From Microbacterium barkeri (lineage in GTDB: Bacteria; Actinomycetota; Actinomycetes; Actinomycetales; Microbacteriaceae), in NCBI RefSeq assembly GCF_027921765.1, contig NZ_BSEJ01000001.1:62001-126000 (forward strand): 64,000 bases of DNA, read 5' to 3'. The position numbers and the translations under genes were made by a program. The notes beneath the pieces were generated by a model that made no database searches, was not told the DNA's origin, and saw nothing but the letters and a program-made list of their open reading frames with translations. Below, one piece after another: positions 8,686 to 17,610 of the stretch (its first letter is position 1; each line of letters begins with the position of its first letter).

Positions 8686-10854
8686 ATGCCGCTCTCGCTC
8701 GACTCCTCGCTCACGGAGGCCGTCGGCGCGAAGTCCGCCGGCCTGCTCTCGCGGGCGTTCGGGATGGCGACCGTGGGTGACCTGCTCGCGCACTACCCGC
8801 GCCGCTACATGAGCAGGGGCGAGCTCACGCCCATCCGCGACCTCCCGCTCGGTGAGACGGTCACGATCGTCGCCGAGGTGCGGCGCGTGCAGTCGCGTCC
8901 CATGCGCAGCCGCGGCGGGCGCCTCCTCGAGGTGATCATCGGCGACGGCCAGGGCGAGATGTCGCTCACGTTCTTCAACCAGGACTGGCGCGAGCGCGAG
9001 CTCCGGCCAGGGCGGCGCGGCGTCTTCTCGGGCAAGGTCGGGGAGTACCGTCGCGAGCGTCAGTTCTCGCATCCCGCGTACGAGCTCTTCGACGACGAGG
9101 GCGATGCCGATGCGCGCGCGCAGGAGTTCGCCGGCCGGCTCATCCCCGTGTATCCCGCGACCTCCGCGCTCACGAGCTGGGCCATCCAGAAGCTCGTCGA
9201 GCAGTGTCTGACCCGCCTCGGCGACGTGCCCGAGCCGCTCCCCGACGACCTGCGGGAGCGGGAGGGGCTCATGGGCGCGCGCGACGCGCTCGACGGCGTG
9301 CACCGGCCCGCGAACGAGGGGCACGCCTACAGCGCGCGCAAGGCGCTGCGGTGGCACGAGGCGCTCGTGCTCCAGACGGCGCTCGCTCAGCAGCGCCGTG
9401 ACGTCAGGGCTCTCGCAGCCACGCGCCGCGAGGCGCAGCCGGGCGGCCTGCTCGAGCGCTTCGACGCGGCGCTGCCGTTCGCGCTGACCGACGACCAGCG
9501 CGAGACCGGCGAGCGGATCGCGGCCGACCTCGTCGCCGGATGGCCGATGAACCGGCTCGTGCAGGGCGAGGTGGGGTCGGGCAAGACGCTCGTCGCGCTG
9601 CGCGCCATGCTGCAGGTGGCCGAGTCCGGCGGCCAGGCGGCGCTGATCGCGCCGACCGAGGTGCTCGCCGGCCAGCATCTGCGCTCCATCACGCGCATGC
9701 TCGGGCCGCAGCTGGCTCCCGAGGTCATGCCCACGCTCCTCACCGGCCAGATGCCGGCGGCGGCGCGACGGAAGGCCGCGCTCCGCGTGGCGTCGGGTCA
9801 GTCGCGCATCGTCGTCGGCACGCACGCCCTGCTCAGCGAGGGCACGACGTTCGCCGACCTCGGGCTCGTCGTCGTCGACGAGCAGCACCGGTTCGGCGTC
9901 GAGCAGCGGGAGACCCTGCGCGCGAAGGGAACGAGTCCGCACGCCCTCGTCCTCACCGCCACGCCCATCCCGCGCACCGTCGCGATGACGGTCTTCGGCG
10001 ACCTCGACGTGTCGACCATCCGCACGATGCCCGCGGGCCGCGCCGGCATCGAGACCTTCGTCGCTCCGGTCGCCGAGCGCCCGCGCTGGTTCGACCGGGT
10101 CTGGGAGCGCGTCGCCGAGGAGGTCGAGAAGGGGCACCAGGTCTTCGTCGTGTGCCCCGCGATCGACGTCGCGGCGAAGGGCAAGGCCGCCGCCGAGGAC
10201 GATGCCCCGGAGGCCGCCGCGGAGGAGGGCGGCTCCGGCCCGCGCTGGGGCGTCGCGCAGGTCGCCGAGATGCTCGGGCGGCACCCCGCGGTCGGGCGGC
10301 TCAGGCTCGCGACGCTGCACGGCCGCATGCCGGGCGAGGAGAAGGACCGCATCATGCAGGAGTTCGCGGCCGCCCGCGTCGACGTGCTCATCGCGACGAC
10401 CGTGATCGAGGTCGGCGTCGACGTCCCGAACGCGTCGACCATGGTCATCCTCGATGCCGACCGCTTCGGCGTCTCTCAGCTCCACCAGCTGCGCGGACGC
10501 GTCGGACGCGGGGGAGTGCCCGGACTCTGCCTGCTCGTGACGGAGGCGACAGAGGGAACGCCGGCGCGCGAGCGCGTCGAGGCGGTCGCGGCGACGCTCG
10601 ACGGGTTCGCGCTCGCGGAGGTCGATCTCGAGCTGCGCGGCGAGGGCGACGTGCTCGGAGAGGCGCAGTCGGGCGTGCGCTCATCGCTTCGGCTGCTCCG
10701 CGTGGTCAAGGACCAGGCGCTCATCGCCCTGGCGCGGGAGGAAGCCGACCGCGTCCTCGCGGCGGACCCCGACCTCGCCCGGCATCCCGGACTCGCCGAC
10801 GCCCTGGCGCGCCGGGTCACGCAGGAGGAGCGCGCGGCCCTGAGCAAGAGCTGA
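8686..10854 (+). CDS. recG: ATP-dependent DNA helicase RecG
   Basis: Superfamily 2 helicase that regresses stalled replication forks and processes Holliday junctions. At 722 aa it is complete. Order: N-terminal wedge/OB domain ([17 protein letters not shown] and [14 protein letters not shown]), Walker A GEVGSGKT near residue 294, the DEQH box in [15 protein letters not shown], motif [11 protein letters not shown], and the C-terminal helicase lobe with [10 protein letters not shown] short acidic insertion near residue 505-520 ([15 protein letters not shown]) sits in the second lobe and is probably a surface loop. Confidence 0.96.
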   Translation: MPLSLDSSLTEAVGAKSAGLLSRAFGMATVGDLLAHYPRRYMSRGELTPIRDLPLGETVTIVAEVRRVQSRPMRSRGGRLLEVIIGDGQGEMSLTFFNQDWRERELRPGRRGVFSGKVGEYRRERQFSHPAYELFDDEGDADARAQEFAGRLIPVYPATSALTSWAIQKLVEQCLTRLGDVPEPLPDDLREREGLMGARDALDGVHRPANEGHAYSARKALRWHEALVLQTALAQQRRDVRALAATRREAQPGGLLERFDAALPFALTDDQRETGERIAADLVAGWPMNRLVQGEVGSGKTLVALRAMLQVAESGGQAALIAPTEVLAGQHLRSITRMLGPQLAPEVMPTLLTGQMPAAARRKAALRVASGQSRIVVGTHALLSEGTTFADLGLVVVDEQHRFGVEQRETLRAKGTSPHALVLTATPIPRTVAMTVFGDLDVSTIRTMPAGRAGIETFVAPVAERPRWFDRVWERVAEEVEKGHQVFVVCPAIDVAAKGKAAAEDDAPEAAAEEGGSGPRWGVAQVAEMLGRHPAVGRLRLATLHGRMPGEEKDRIMQEFAAARVDVLIATTVIEVGVDVPNASTMVILDADRFGVSQLHQLRGRVGRGGVPGLCLLVTEATEGTPARERVEAVAATLDGFALAEVDLELRGEGDVLGEAQSGVRSSLRLLRVVKDQALIALAREEADRVLAADPDLARHPGLADALARRVTQEERAALSKS

Positions 10855-10917
10855 GCATGCACCCCGCGCGGCGTGTCGCGGGCGCGGCGCTGCCCGGGCG
10901 CGGATGGGGCTCCTGGC

Positions 10918-10923
10918 TAGGCT
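10918..10923 (+). promoter_or_regulatory. Start-proximal -10 element of coaD
   Basis: TAGGCT ends 7 nt before the coaD ATG at 10931, consistent with a leaderless mRNA and helping to choose this start over an in-frame ATG at 10904. Confidence 0.55.
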
Positions 10924-10930
10924 GGATCGC

Positions 10931-11431
10931 ATGAGTAACCGGATCGCCGTCGTCCCGGGGTCCTTCGACCCGCCCACCCTCGGTCACCTGGACGTCATCC
11001 GGCGTGCCGCCTCGCTCTACGACGAGCTCCACGTGCTGGTCGTGCACAACCCCGACAAGGAAGGGATGCTGCCGATCGCGCTGCGGCTGCAGCTCCTCGA
11101 GCAGTCGGTCGAGGAGGCGCAGATCCCCGGCAAGGTCATCGTCGGATCGTGGAGCGTGGGCCTGCTCGTCGACTACGCGCAGGAGGTGGGCGCCGGCGTG
11201 CTCGTGAAGGGCATCCGCTCGCAGGGCGACGTCGCGTACGAGACGCCCATGGCGGTCGTCAACAACCACCTCGCCGGCGTCGAGACGGTGTTCCTCCTCG
11301 CCGATCCCGCCCACTCGGTCGTGTCGAGCTCGCTCGTGCGCCAGGTGGCCGGCCTGGGCGGGGACGTCTCGCCCTACGTGCCGGCGGCGGTCGCCCGCTA
11401 CCTCCGCAGCGCGACCTCGAAGGACTTCTGA
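10931..11431 (+). CDS. coaD: Phosphopantetheine adenylyltransferase
   Basis: Adenylylates 4'-phosphopantetheine to dephospho-CoA in coenzyme A synthesis. At 166 aa it has the normal size. The nucleotidyltransferase motif is in [16 protein letters not shown] (T-x-G-H), and the C-terminal [16 protein letters not shown] matches the family. The phosphopantetheine loop reads [13 protein letters not shown], a little different from the usual R-N/G-T-D-F-D-Y-E but in the right place. It lies between recG and yceD-rpmF. Confidence 0.95.
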   Translation: MSNRIAVVPGSFDPPTLGHLDVIRRAASLYDELHVLVVHNPDKEGMLPIALRLQLLEQSVEEAQIPGKVIVGSWSVGLLVDYAQEVGAGVLVKGIRSQGDVAYETPMAVVNNHLAGVETVFLLADPAHSVVSSSLVRQVAGLGGDVSPYVPAAVARYLRSATSKDF

Positions 11432-11492
11432 CCTCGCGTCCCTGCGCGCGCCACGGCCCTCGTCGTCCCGGGCGCGACTACGATTGATCCCC

Positions 11493-12053
11493 GTGAGAAC
11501 GCGTAAAACCGGGCCCTTCGTGCTGCCCGTCCGCGACATCGTCCGCAAGCCGGGCGAGATGCGCGAGCACACGCTGACCATCCCCGCACCCGAGCAGTGG
11601 GGCGAGGGGATCGTCTCGATCCCGGAGGGGAAGGAGCTCGAGCTCGACGTCCGTCTCGAATCCGTGCACGAGGGCATCCTCGTGTCGGGGGAGCTCGACA
11701 CGGAGTTCGAGGGGGTGTGCGGTCGATGCCTTCGCGACATCGCCGAACCGCTCGAAGTCGAGTTCCAGGAGCTTTTCGAGTATCCTGGTGAGGAAACTGC
11801 TGACTTCGAGGTTCAAGACGACCACGTGGATCTTGAAACTCTGGTCAGGGATGCGGTCGTCTTGTCGCTTCCGTTTCAGCCGGTGTGTCAGCCGGATTGC
11901 CCCGGCCTCGACCCGGTCACGGGCGAGCGGCTGACGCAGAGCCCCGGCACCGCGCAGCAGGCGCCTGTCGATCCTCGGTGGGCCGCGCTCCGAGAACTCA
12001 CAGACCAGAATGGATCGGCGGACTCCGCCGCCCCGAGCACAGAAGAGAGCTAG
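11493..12053 (+). CDS. yceD: DUF177 / YceD-family protein
   Basis: About 186 aa. Homologues in other bacteria are tied to 23S rRNA or ribosome assembly and sit next to rpmF, as here, where the stop is 2 nt before rpmF. Two cysteine pairs may bind metal: CGRCLRDI near residue 75 and CQPDCPGL near 133. GTG 11493 is preferred over TTG 11484 because TACGAT at 11479-11484 ends 8 nt upstream and overlaps the TTG. The C-terminal tail is polar and probably disordered. The molecular role is not established. Confidence 0.85.
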   Translation: MRTRKTGPFVLPVRDIVRKPGEMREHTLTIPAPEQWGEGIVSIPEGKELELDVRLESVHEGILVSGELDTEFEGVCGRCLRDIAEPLEVEFQELFEYPGEETADFEVQDDHVDLETLVRDAVVLSLPFQPVCQPDCPGLDPVTGERLTQSPGTAQQAPVDPRWAALRELTDQNGSADSAAPSTEES

Positions 12054-12055
12054 TC

Positions 12056-12265
12056 ATGGCAGGTAACCCCCCGAAGCGGAAGGTCTCCCGTTCGAACACC
12101 CGCTCGCGTCGCGCGCAGTGGAAGGCGGAGGCTCCGGCCCTCGTCAAGACGGTGGAGAACGGCAAGGTCGTCTACAGCCGCCCGCACCAGGCCAAGGTCG
12201 TCACCGACTCGCAGGGCACCGAGCTGTTCCTCGAGTACAAGGGCCGCAAGGTCGCCGACGCCTGA
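12056..12265 (+). CDS. rpmF: 50S ribosomal protein L32
   Basis: A 69-aa component of the large ribosomal subunit. The basic N-terminus GNPPKRKVSRSNTRSRR is the L32 signature. The zinc-ribbon cysteines of some L32 proteins are absent, so this is the cysteine-free form common in actinobacteria rather than a damaged gene. Its ATG is 2 nt after the yceD stop with GAGAG just upstream, indicating co-translation. rnc follows after 17 nt. Confidence 0.95.
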   Translation: MAGNPPKRKVSRSNTRSRRAQWKAEAPALVKTVENGKVVYSRPHQAKVVTDSQGTELFLEYKGRKVADA

Positions 12266-12282
12266 GCGGCGGATACGACTCC

Positions 12283-12972
12283 GTGGCGCGCATGCGGCCA
12301 CTCTCCGAGAAGCTCGGCGTCGAGATCGACGCCGAGCTTCTCGCTTTGGCCATGACACACCGCTCGTACGCGTACGAGCACGGCGGCATCCCGCATAACG
12401 AGCGACTCGAGTTCCTCGGCGACTCGGTGCTCGGGCTGGCCGTCACCACCATGCTGTATCGCCGGTTCCCCGACCTCGACGAGGGCGCGCTCGCGAAGCG
12501 CCGTGCCAGCGTCGTCTCGACCGTCGCCCTCGCGGAGGTCGCGCGCGGCATCGGCCTCGGCGAGCATCTCCGTCTCGGCCGCGGCGAGGAGCAGACGGGC
12601 GGCCGCGACAAGGACTCGATCCTCGCCGATGCGACCGAAGCCGTGTTCGGCGCCGCGTACCTGTCGGCAGGGCCCGAGGAGGCGTCGGCCCTCGTGCTGC
12701 GGCTCATCGAGCCGCTCCTGGAGAACCCCGAGCGCTACGGCGCGGCGATCGACCCGAAGACGAGCCTTCAGGAGCTCGCCGCGCGCCTCGGCCTGGGAGC
12801 GCCGTCGTACTCGGTCGTATCCCGCGGCCCCGACCACGACCGTCGCTTCACCGCCACGGTCGAGGTCGGCGATCACGCGTCGACCGGCGAGGGCACGAGC
12901 AAGAAGCAGGCCGAGATGGCCGCGGCTCTCACGGCCTGGCACGCGCTCAGCGCGCGGACCGTCGGTGCCTGA
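12283..12972 (+). CDS. rnc: Ribonuclease III
   Basis: Double-strand-specific endoribonuclease that matures rRNA and some mRNAs. About 229 aa from GTG 12283; ATG 12292 is an equally possible start. The catalytic signature NERLEFLGDSVLGL is near residue 40, and the second acidic cluster lies in ILADATEAVFGAAYL. A C-terminal double-stranded-RNA-binding domain runs from DPKTSLQELAARLG to the end (TSKKQAEMAAALTAW). It overlaps mutM by 8 nt. Confidence 0.95.
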   Translation: MARMRPLSEKLGVEIDAELLALAMTHRSYAYEHGGIPHNERLEFLGDSVLGLAVTTMLYRRFPDLDEGALAKRRASVVSTVALAEVARGIGLGEHLRLGRGEEQTGGRDKDSILADATEAVFGAAYLSAGPEEASALVLRLIEPLLENPERYGAAIDPKTSLQELAARLGLGAPSYSVVSRGPDHDRRFTATVEVGDHASTGEGTSKKQAEMAAALTAWHALSARTVGA

Positions 12973-13870
12973 GCTCCCCGAGGTCGAGGTCGTGCGAGCG
13001 GGCCTCGAGCCCGCCGTGGTGGGATCGACCATCGCGGGAGTCGAGGTGCTCGACGGCCGTGCACTCACCCGGCACGTGGGCTCCCACGACGACTTCACCG
13101 CGCGCCTGAGCGGACGCGCCGTGACGGCCGCCGTGCGTCGCGGCAAGTTCCTCTGGCTTCTGCTCGAGTCGGCGGCGATCGAGCCGGCGGAGGCGCTCAT
13201 CGGGCACCTCGGCATGAGCGGGCAGCTGCTCCTGCGCGCACCCGGCGCCCCGCGCGAGCGCCACGAGCGCGTGCGGCTCGCGATCGACCATCCGGCTCAC
13301 GGCGAGCTCGCCGTCGTGTTCGCGGATCAGCGGACGTTCGGGTCGCTCGCCGTCGACGCGCTCGTGCCGACGGCGGATGGCGCGCCGGGCGGATGGGGGA
13401 GCGATGCGCCCCTCGTGGCATCGCAGGCCGCGCACATCGCGCGCGATCCGCTGGATCCCGCGTTCGACGACGCCGCGTTCGCGCGAGGGCTCGGCCGCCG
13501 CGCGTCGGCGATCAAGCGCGTGCTGCTCGATCAGACGGTCGTGAGCGGCATCGGCAACATCTACGCGGACGAGGCGCTCTGGGCCGCGCGCATCCATCCG
13601 GAGACGCCCGCGTCGGCGCTCTCGACGCGGGCCGTCCGCACGCTGCTCGTCGAGATCCGCGCGGTGCTGCAGAAGGCCCTCGCGGAGGGCGGCACGAGCT
13701 TCGATGCGCAGTACGTGAACGTCAACGGGCAGGCCGGCTACTTCGCGCACAGCCTCAACGCCTACGGGCGGCATGGCCAGCCCTGCCCGCGCTGCGGCGG
13801 AGCGATCCGCCGCGAGGCGTTCATGAACCGCTCGAGTCACTACTGCCCGAGGTGCCAGCGGAAACGCTAG
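12965..13870 (+). CDS. mutM: Formamidopyrimidine-DNA glycosylase
   Basis: Removes 8-oxoguanine and formamidopyrimidines and nicks the abasic site. At 301 aa it is complete. After fMet removal the N-terminus is PELPEVE, giving the catalytic proline and glutamate. Other motifs are GHLGMSGQLL, the helix-two-turn-helix region with VVSGIGNIYADEALW, and a C-terminal zinc finger with CPRCGG and CPRCQRKR. GTG start inside the rnc 3' end. It ends the rpmF-rnc-mutM unit; an accessory stretch follows. Confidence 0.96.
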   Translation: MPELPEVEVVRAGLEPAVVGSTIAGVEVLDGRALTRHVGSHDDFTARLSGRAVTAAVRRGKFLWLLLESAAIEPAEALIGHLGMSGQLLLRAPGAPRERHERVRLAIDHPAHGELAVVFADQRTFGSLAVDALVPTADGAPGGWGSDAPLVASQAAHIARDPLDPAFDDAAFARGLGRRASAIKRVLLDQTVVSGIGNIYADEALWAARIHPETPASALSTRAVRTLLVEIRAVLQKALAEGGTSFDAQYVNVNGQAGYFAHSLNAYGRHGQPCPRCGGAIRREAFMNRSSHYCPRCQRKR

Positions 13871-13920
13871 CAGTCTTGTGCGGGCGATCGACGATCCCGG
13901 CGGCCTCAGAACGGCGGGCC

Positions 13921-13926
13921 TATGCT
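13921..13926 (+). promoter_or_regulatory. Start-proximal -10 element of the unknown gene
   Basis: TATGCT ends 6 nt before GTG 13933. It supports the chosen start and independent, leaderless expression of this accessory gene. Confidence 0.5.
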
Positions 13927-13932
13927 GGCCTC

Positions 13933-14757
13933 GTGCGTCATCAGCAGATCCTCGACAGGCTCGCGGCGGGCGCGGTCGCGCCGACGGCGCGGGACGAGGT
14001 TCGGATCCTGGCGCAGAAGAGCTTCTTCGCTGCGAGGCGCCAGGGGCTGGAGGGCGCTCAGCACGCAGACGTCGTGCCGGCCGTCAAGGAGCGCTGGCAC
14101 TTCGCGCTCGACGCGGCCCGCCAGCCGTGCGCACCTGAGAGCGATCGGATGAACGCCTACAAGGCCGCGATCGCCATCGCCACCTCATTGCACGAAGTGG
14201 GGCTGGGCGATCACGAGCTCACTGAGCTGGCGATCGACGGGATCCACGCGCTGAACGACGCCGTGTGGCTGGGGGATGACTTCCTGCACCGCACGGACGA
14301 CATGATCGCGCTGCTGCGTTCCTCGCCGGTCCCGCTCACTCGGAAGCCGACCACACGGGAGACCATCACGTTCACCCGCGGCGGGGACCTCCTCGCGATC
14401 AGGCTGCGCGGCCGTTGGGTGGTCGGGCACATCCATCTGGTGGACGGGCCGAACAAGCACCCGCACATCGAGCTGTACGAGCGCACGTTCGCCGAGCGAC
14501 CCGATCCGTCGGAGGTCATCGGGACGCGTGCCTGGGGATACTCCTACGAGGGCCGAGACCGGGCGAACGTCACCCGCCTCATCGTGTCTGGGCTGCGCCA
14601 TCTGCCGGATCCGGCAGAGCAGATCCACCTCCTTGCGAGCGGAGTCGTCGTCCTGCCGGACAACTCGCACCTGCATGACGAGGGGATCGTCGGCACCCAC
14701 GTCGACGTGTTCGAGCTGCTCGAGATGGCGCGATCCGTGAACGGCGGGACCTTCTAG
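13933..14757 (+). CDS. Hypothetical protein, 274 aa
   Basis: I do not recognise a family. The protein is soluble with no signal peptide or membrane segment. The first about 130 residues look helical (KAAIAIATSLHEVGLGDHEL). The second part looks beta-rich, with TRETITFTRGGDLLAIRLRG followed by a His-rich stretch HIHLVDGPNKHPHIELYER and later LPDNSHLHDEG; these histidines could bind metal, but this is inference. Codons look less strictly GC-ending than in mutM. It sits between core genes mutM and cofD next to a SatD gene, a likely accessory pocket. Confidence 0.7.
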   Translation: MRHQQILDRLAAGAVAPTARDEVRILAQKSFFAARRQGLEGAQHADVVPAVKERWHFALDAARQPCAPESDRMNAYKAAIAIATSLHEVGLGDHELTELAIDGIHALNDAVWLGDDFLHRTDDMIALLRSSPVPLTRKPTTRETITFTRGGDLLAIRLRGRWVVGHIHLVDGPNKHPHIELYERTFAERPDPSEVIGTRAWGYSYEGRDRANVTRLIVSGLRHLPDPAEQIHLLASGVVVLPDNSHLHDEGIVGTHVDVFELLEMARSVNGGTF

Positions 14758-14772
14758 CGGCTACGCTGACCG

Positions 14773-14850
14773 GTGAAGCATATCGCTGAACACCTCGCAG
14801 AATTAAGCAAATTCGCTTAATTGTGGCTCTGGTTCAGTGATATGCTTCAC
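14773..14850. promoter_or_regulatory. Nested inverted-repeat operator with -10 in front of the SatD gene
   Basis: Outer arms of 19 nt, GTGAAGCATATCGCTGAAC (14773-14791) and GTTCAGTGATATGCTTCAC (14832-14850), are reverse complements except at one base. Inside lies a second perfect 8-bp repeat, AATTAAGC (14801-14808) and GCTTAATT (14815-14822). The right outer arm contains the -10 TATGCT (14841-14846), 6 nt before the ATG. The stretch is markedly AT-rich for this genome. A dimeric repressor, possibly SatD itself, would cover the promoter. Confidence 0.7.
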
Positions 14851-14852
14851 GG

Positions 14853-15515
14853 ATGGCGGTGGCAGTGATCGCGGACATCATCTCCTCGCGCGCATCGACG
14901 TCGAGAGACGCCGTGCAGCGCGAGATCGAGAACGCGGCCGTCGAGGTGGATCGAACATACCCCTGGGCCCTGCAGAAGTGGTACCCGACCGTGGGAGACG
15001 AGTTCCAGGCCGCCTTCCGCACGATCGACGACGCCCTGCTGTCGACGCTCTACCTGCAGCTCGCGCTGCCCGACAACGTCGGCTGCCGGTTCGGCATCGG
15101 GCTCGGGGGCATCGTCACGGTCGAGTCGAAGCTCGCCGACCGCATCCAGGACGGCCCAGGATGGTGGGCGGCACGCGACGCCGTCAACCGGGCGCACGAG
15201 ATCGAGCGGTCGCAGCTGTCCGCGGTGCGCTCGTGGTTCCTCGTCGACCCCGACTCGTCTGCGCATGATCGCGCGATGGAGGGGCCGATCAACGCCTACC
15301 TCGTCGCGCGCGACAGCCTCATCGCCGACATCTCGCCGCGCGGACGCCGTGCCGTCTTCCTGCAGTGGTGCGGGTACCCGCAGAAGGAGATCGCCCGCAT
15401 CGAGGGGGTGTCGCCGTCGGCGATCTCGCAGCTGCTCAACAAGCCGTCGGCGCAGGCTCTCCGCCTCGGCACGGAGGCCCTCGAGCTCGGCGTGCGGCCG
15501 CGGCGCGTCCACTGA
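14853..15515 (+). CDS. SatD-family protein with C-terminal helix-turn-helix
   Basis: About 220 aa, resembling the SatD family named after a gene in the streptococcal acid-tolerance (sat) operon; biochemical function unknown. The N-terminus AVIADIISSRAS and the mid-protein YPTVGDEFQAAF are the recognisable parts. The C-terminus, GYPQKEIARIEGVSPSAISQLLNKPSAQAL, reads as a helix-turn-helix, so DNA binding and autoregulation through the nested repeats upstream are plausible. Expression is probably leaderless. It is convergent with cofD, with stop codons 1 nt apart. Confidence 0.75.
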   Translation: MAVAVIADIISSRASTSRDAVQREIENAAVEVDRTYPWALQKWYPTVGDEFQAAFRTIDDALLSTLYLQLALPDNVGCRFGIGLGGIVTVESKLADRIQDGPGWWAARDAVNRAHEIERSQLSAVRSWFLVDPDSSAHDRAMEGPINAYLVARDSLIADISPRGRRAVFLQWCGYPQKEIARIEGVSPSAISQLLNKPSAQALRLGTEALELGVRPRRVH

Positions 15516-15516
15516 C

Positions 15517-16488
15517 TCAGCGGTCGACCGCCGCCGCGAGCGCGAGGGCGTCCGCGGCGACCTGCGCCGACGAGTCGGCGTCGCGCAGCCACAGGGGCAC
15601 GGCTCGCGCGGCGATCCCCGCACGCTCGAGCGGCGCGACCTCAGCGGCGTCGGATGTGTCGACGAGCCAGCCGTCGAGCAGGCCTCCGTCGGTGCGCGGG
15701 CCGTAGTGACGAGCGACCGCCCCGGCCGACGTGTCGACCCCGATCGCCGCGAGGCAGGCATCGGCCATGCCGCGCACGACGGCGCCCGCGATGATCCCGG
15801 ACACCCCGACGACGGGAGCTCGCGCCGCGCGCACCGCGTCGCGCATCCCGGGGACCGCGAGCACGGGGCCGATCGACACGACCGGGTTCGACGGCGCGAG
15901 GAGGATGGCATCCGCCTCCGCGATCGCCTCGAGCGCTCCCGCGGTCGGCACCGCCGCGGCGATCCCGGCCTGCTCGAACCCGACCGCCGGGAGGCCGGCG
16001 CGGTGCCGGACCCACCACTCCTGGAAGTGCATCCGGCGGCCATCCTCCGTGCGCACGTGCGTGTCGATCTCGCTGTCGGTCGCGGGATGAAGTCGCACGC
16101 CGAGATCCCAGCGCTGCGCGAGCCGCTGGAAGACCTCGGACACGCTCGCGCCCTCGCGCAGCCAGGCCGTCCGCGCGATGTGGGTGCCGAGGTCGAGATC
16201 GCCCAGCGTGAACCACTCGGGAGCGGCGCCCCACGCGGCGAGCTCCGCGGCCACGCGCTCGGTCTCGCCGGCGCGGCCCCAGCCGCGCTCGGCGTCGTTC
16301 ACGCCGGCGAGCGCGTAGAGCAGGCTGTCGTGATCGGGGGAGATCCGCAGCCCCGACACCCACCAGTCGTCGGCCGTGTTGACGACGACGTCGATCCGGT
16401 CGTCGCCGCCTGTCCGCCGGACGTGCTCGCGGAGACCCTTCACGAAGCGGGCGCAGCCGACGCCGCCTCCGATGACCGTGTAGCGCAC
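15517..16488 (-). CDS. cofD: 2-phospho-L-lactate transferase (CofD), coenzyme F420 synthesis
   Basis: Transfers the phospholactyl or phosphoenolpyruvyl group from its GDP-activated form to the deazaflavin Fo. At 323 aa it matches CofD/FbiA. It begins with YTVIGGGVGCARFVKGL and carries NTADDWWVSGLRISPDHDSLLYALAG, the family nucleotide/Fo-site hallmark. APSNPVVSIGPVLAVPGMR is also conserved. The F420 partner genes (cofE, cofC, Fo synthase) are not in the window, so it is an isolated pathway gene here. GTG start with TAGCGT ending 6 nt upstream. Confidence 0.9.
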   Translation of the reverse strand: MRYTVIGGGVGCARFVKGLREHVRRTGGDDRIDVVVNTADDWWVSGLRISPDHDSLLYALAGVNDAERGWGRAGETERVAAELAAWGAAPEWFTLGDLDLGTHIARTAWLREGASVSEVFQRLAQRWDLGVRLHPATDSEIDTHVRTEDGRRMHFQEWWVRHRAGLPAVGFEQAGIAAAVPTAGALEAIAEADAILLAPSNPVVSIGPVLAVPGMRDAVRAARAPVVGVSGIIAGAVVRGMADACLAAIGVDTSAGAVARHYGPRTDGGLLDGWLVDTSDAAEVAPLERAGIAARAVPLWLRDADSSAQVAADALALAAAVDR

Positions 16489-16494
16489 CTGACC

Positions 16495-16500
16495 ACGCTA
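16495..16500 (-). promoter_or_regulatory. Start-proximal -10 element of cofD
   Basis: TAGCGT on the minus strand ends 6 nt before the cofD GTG, immediately beyond the terminator of the acetyltransferase unit. Confidence 0.5.
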
Positions 16501-16507
16501 CCCGCGA

Positions 16508-16541
16508 GCGGATGGCCCGGGCGCGCACCCGGGCCATCCGC
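16508..16541 (-). terminator. Strong hairpin terminator after the acetyltransferase unit
   Basis: Perfect 14-bp stem (16508-16521 with 16528-16541) and a 6-nt loop, one nucleotide past the stop of the GNAT gene. The stem core GATGGCCCGG recurs in the hairpin at 53615-53668. No T-run follows. Confidence 0.75.
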
Positions 16542-16542
16542 G

Positions 16543-17610
16543 TCACGAGAGCGTCTTCTCCCAGGCCGCCGCGTAGGACGCCGGACGGAACCCGACCGCC
16601 TCGTTGACGTCGAGCATGAACCGGTTCTCCTCCGCGTTGAACGTCGACACGCACGGCGACTCCGGAACGGCCTCGTGCCAGCGCCGCAGCCCCACGCACT
16701 TCACGATGGCGCCGAGGCGACGCCCGCGGTGCTCGGGCATGACGAGCGTTCCCCACTGGGAGGTCGGCCGGGTGCGGTCGGCGCCGATCTGCAGCTCGTT
16801 GAACGCCGCGACCTCGCCCGTGGGCGCATGCACGACGAGCGTGACGCCCAGAAGCTGCCCGGCCGCTGCGAGGCGCGCATCGCGCACCCGGACCCGCTCG
16901 GCGTCCCACGCCGACTCCTCGGTGACCATCTCGCCCGCGGGCACGTCGGTGCTCATCCGCGCGATGGCGCGGGCGTAGCCCTCGGCGTGCTCGTCGGGGG
17001 TCGGGCCGGTCCACCACACCACCCGGTACTCCGGCCCGGCCTTCTCGAGCGCCGCCTCGAGCAGGCGATCGACCGCATCGTAGGGCCCCTGCAGATCGAA
17101 GACGCTGTTGCGCTCGACCTGGCTGAGCGCGAATCCCGCGCGCAGCATGCGCTGCGCGGACGCGTCCTCGGCGGGGATGGCGCCGGCACCCGTCGGCGGG
17201 ACGAGCTGCTCCCCGTCGACGCCGGCACGGTGGATGGTCCACCCCTGGAGGACGGAGCGCCCCTGCGCCGCCGCGATCTCCTCGAGCGCCGAGAGGAGCG
17301 CGTCCCCTGCCGCGTCGTGCCCGTCGGCGACCTCGACGTCGATCTCGGCGGTGCGCTGCTTCGAGCGCTCGGCGTCGAGCGCGCCCGCAGCGACGATGCG
17401 GTCGCCCTCGCGCGCGACGAGCGGCGTGATCACGTGGTAGGTCTGCTCCTGCCAGCGGCTCAGCACGTCGGCCGGGTCGTCGTCGTGGAGGTCGGTGCCG
17501 GAGTCGCGCCGCCACGCGGCGTTGCCGAGGCGGACGAACTCGAGGAAGTCAGCCGCGTCCGGTGCGTCGAGGCTCTCGGGTGCGGTCAGGCGGTCGATGC
17601 GCAGCGTCAT
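16543..17610 (-). CDS. Tandem-domain GNAT acetyltransferase (first paralogue)
   Basis: A 355-aa acetyl-CoA-dependent N-acetyltransferase of unknown substrate. Two GNAT-like halves are visible. The C-terminal half carries the acetyl-CoA loop in VMPEHRGRRLGAIVKCVGLRRW and the late motif NEAVGFRP; the N-terminal half is more degenerate (EIDVEVADGHDAAGDALL). The layout recalls mycothiol-synthase-like double GNATs. Its start overlaps the stop of the second paralogue by 4 nt. The two share long blocks such as TFNAEENR and MLDVNEAVGFRPA, so they are a tandem duplicate pair. Confidence 0.82.
   Translation of the reverse strand: MTLRIDRLTAPESLDAPDAADFLEFVRLGNAAWRRDSGTDLHDDDPADVLSRWQEQTYHVITPLVAREGDRIVAAGALDAERSKQRTAEIDVEVADGHDAAGDALLSALEEIAAAQGRSVLQGWTIHRAGVDGEQLVPPTGAGAIPAEDASAQRMLRAGFALSQVERNSVFDLQGPYDAVDRLLEAALEKAGPEYRVVWWTGPTPDEHAEGYARAIARMSTDVPAGEMVTEESAWDAERVRVRDARLAAAGQLLGVTLVVHAPTGEVAAFNELQIGADRTRPTSQWGTLVMPEHRGRRLGAIVKCVGLRRWHEAVPESPCVSTFNAEENRFMLDVNEAVGFRPASYAAAWEKTLS

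Noticed and set aside
11484..11492. TTG 11484 as the yceD start
   Set aside because: The TTG overlaps the TACGAT hexamer; GTG 11493 keeps the promoter upstream and loses only three residues.
12056..12265. L32 without zinc-ribbon cysteines as a defective or zinc-responsive paralogue
   Set aside because: The cysteine-free form is common as the main L32 in actinobacteria, and the gene is in its standard yceD-rpmF-rnc place.
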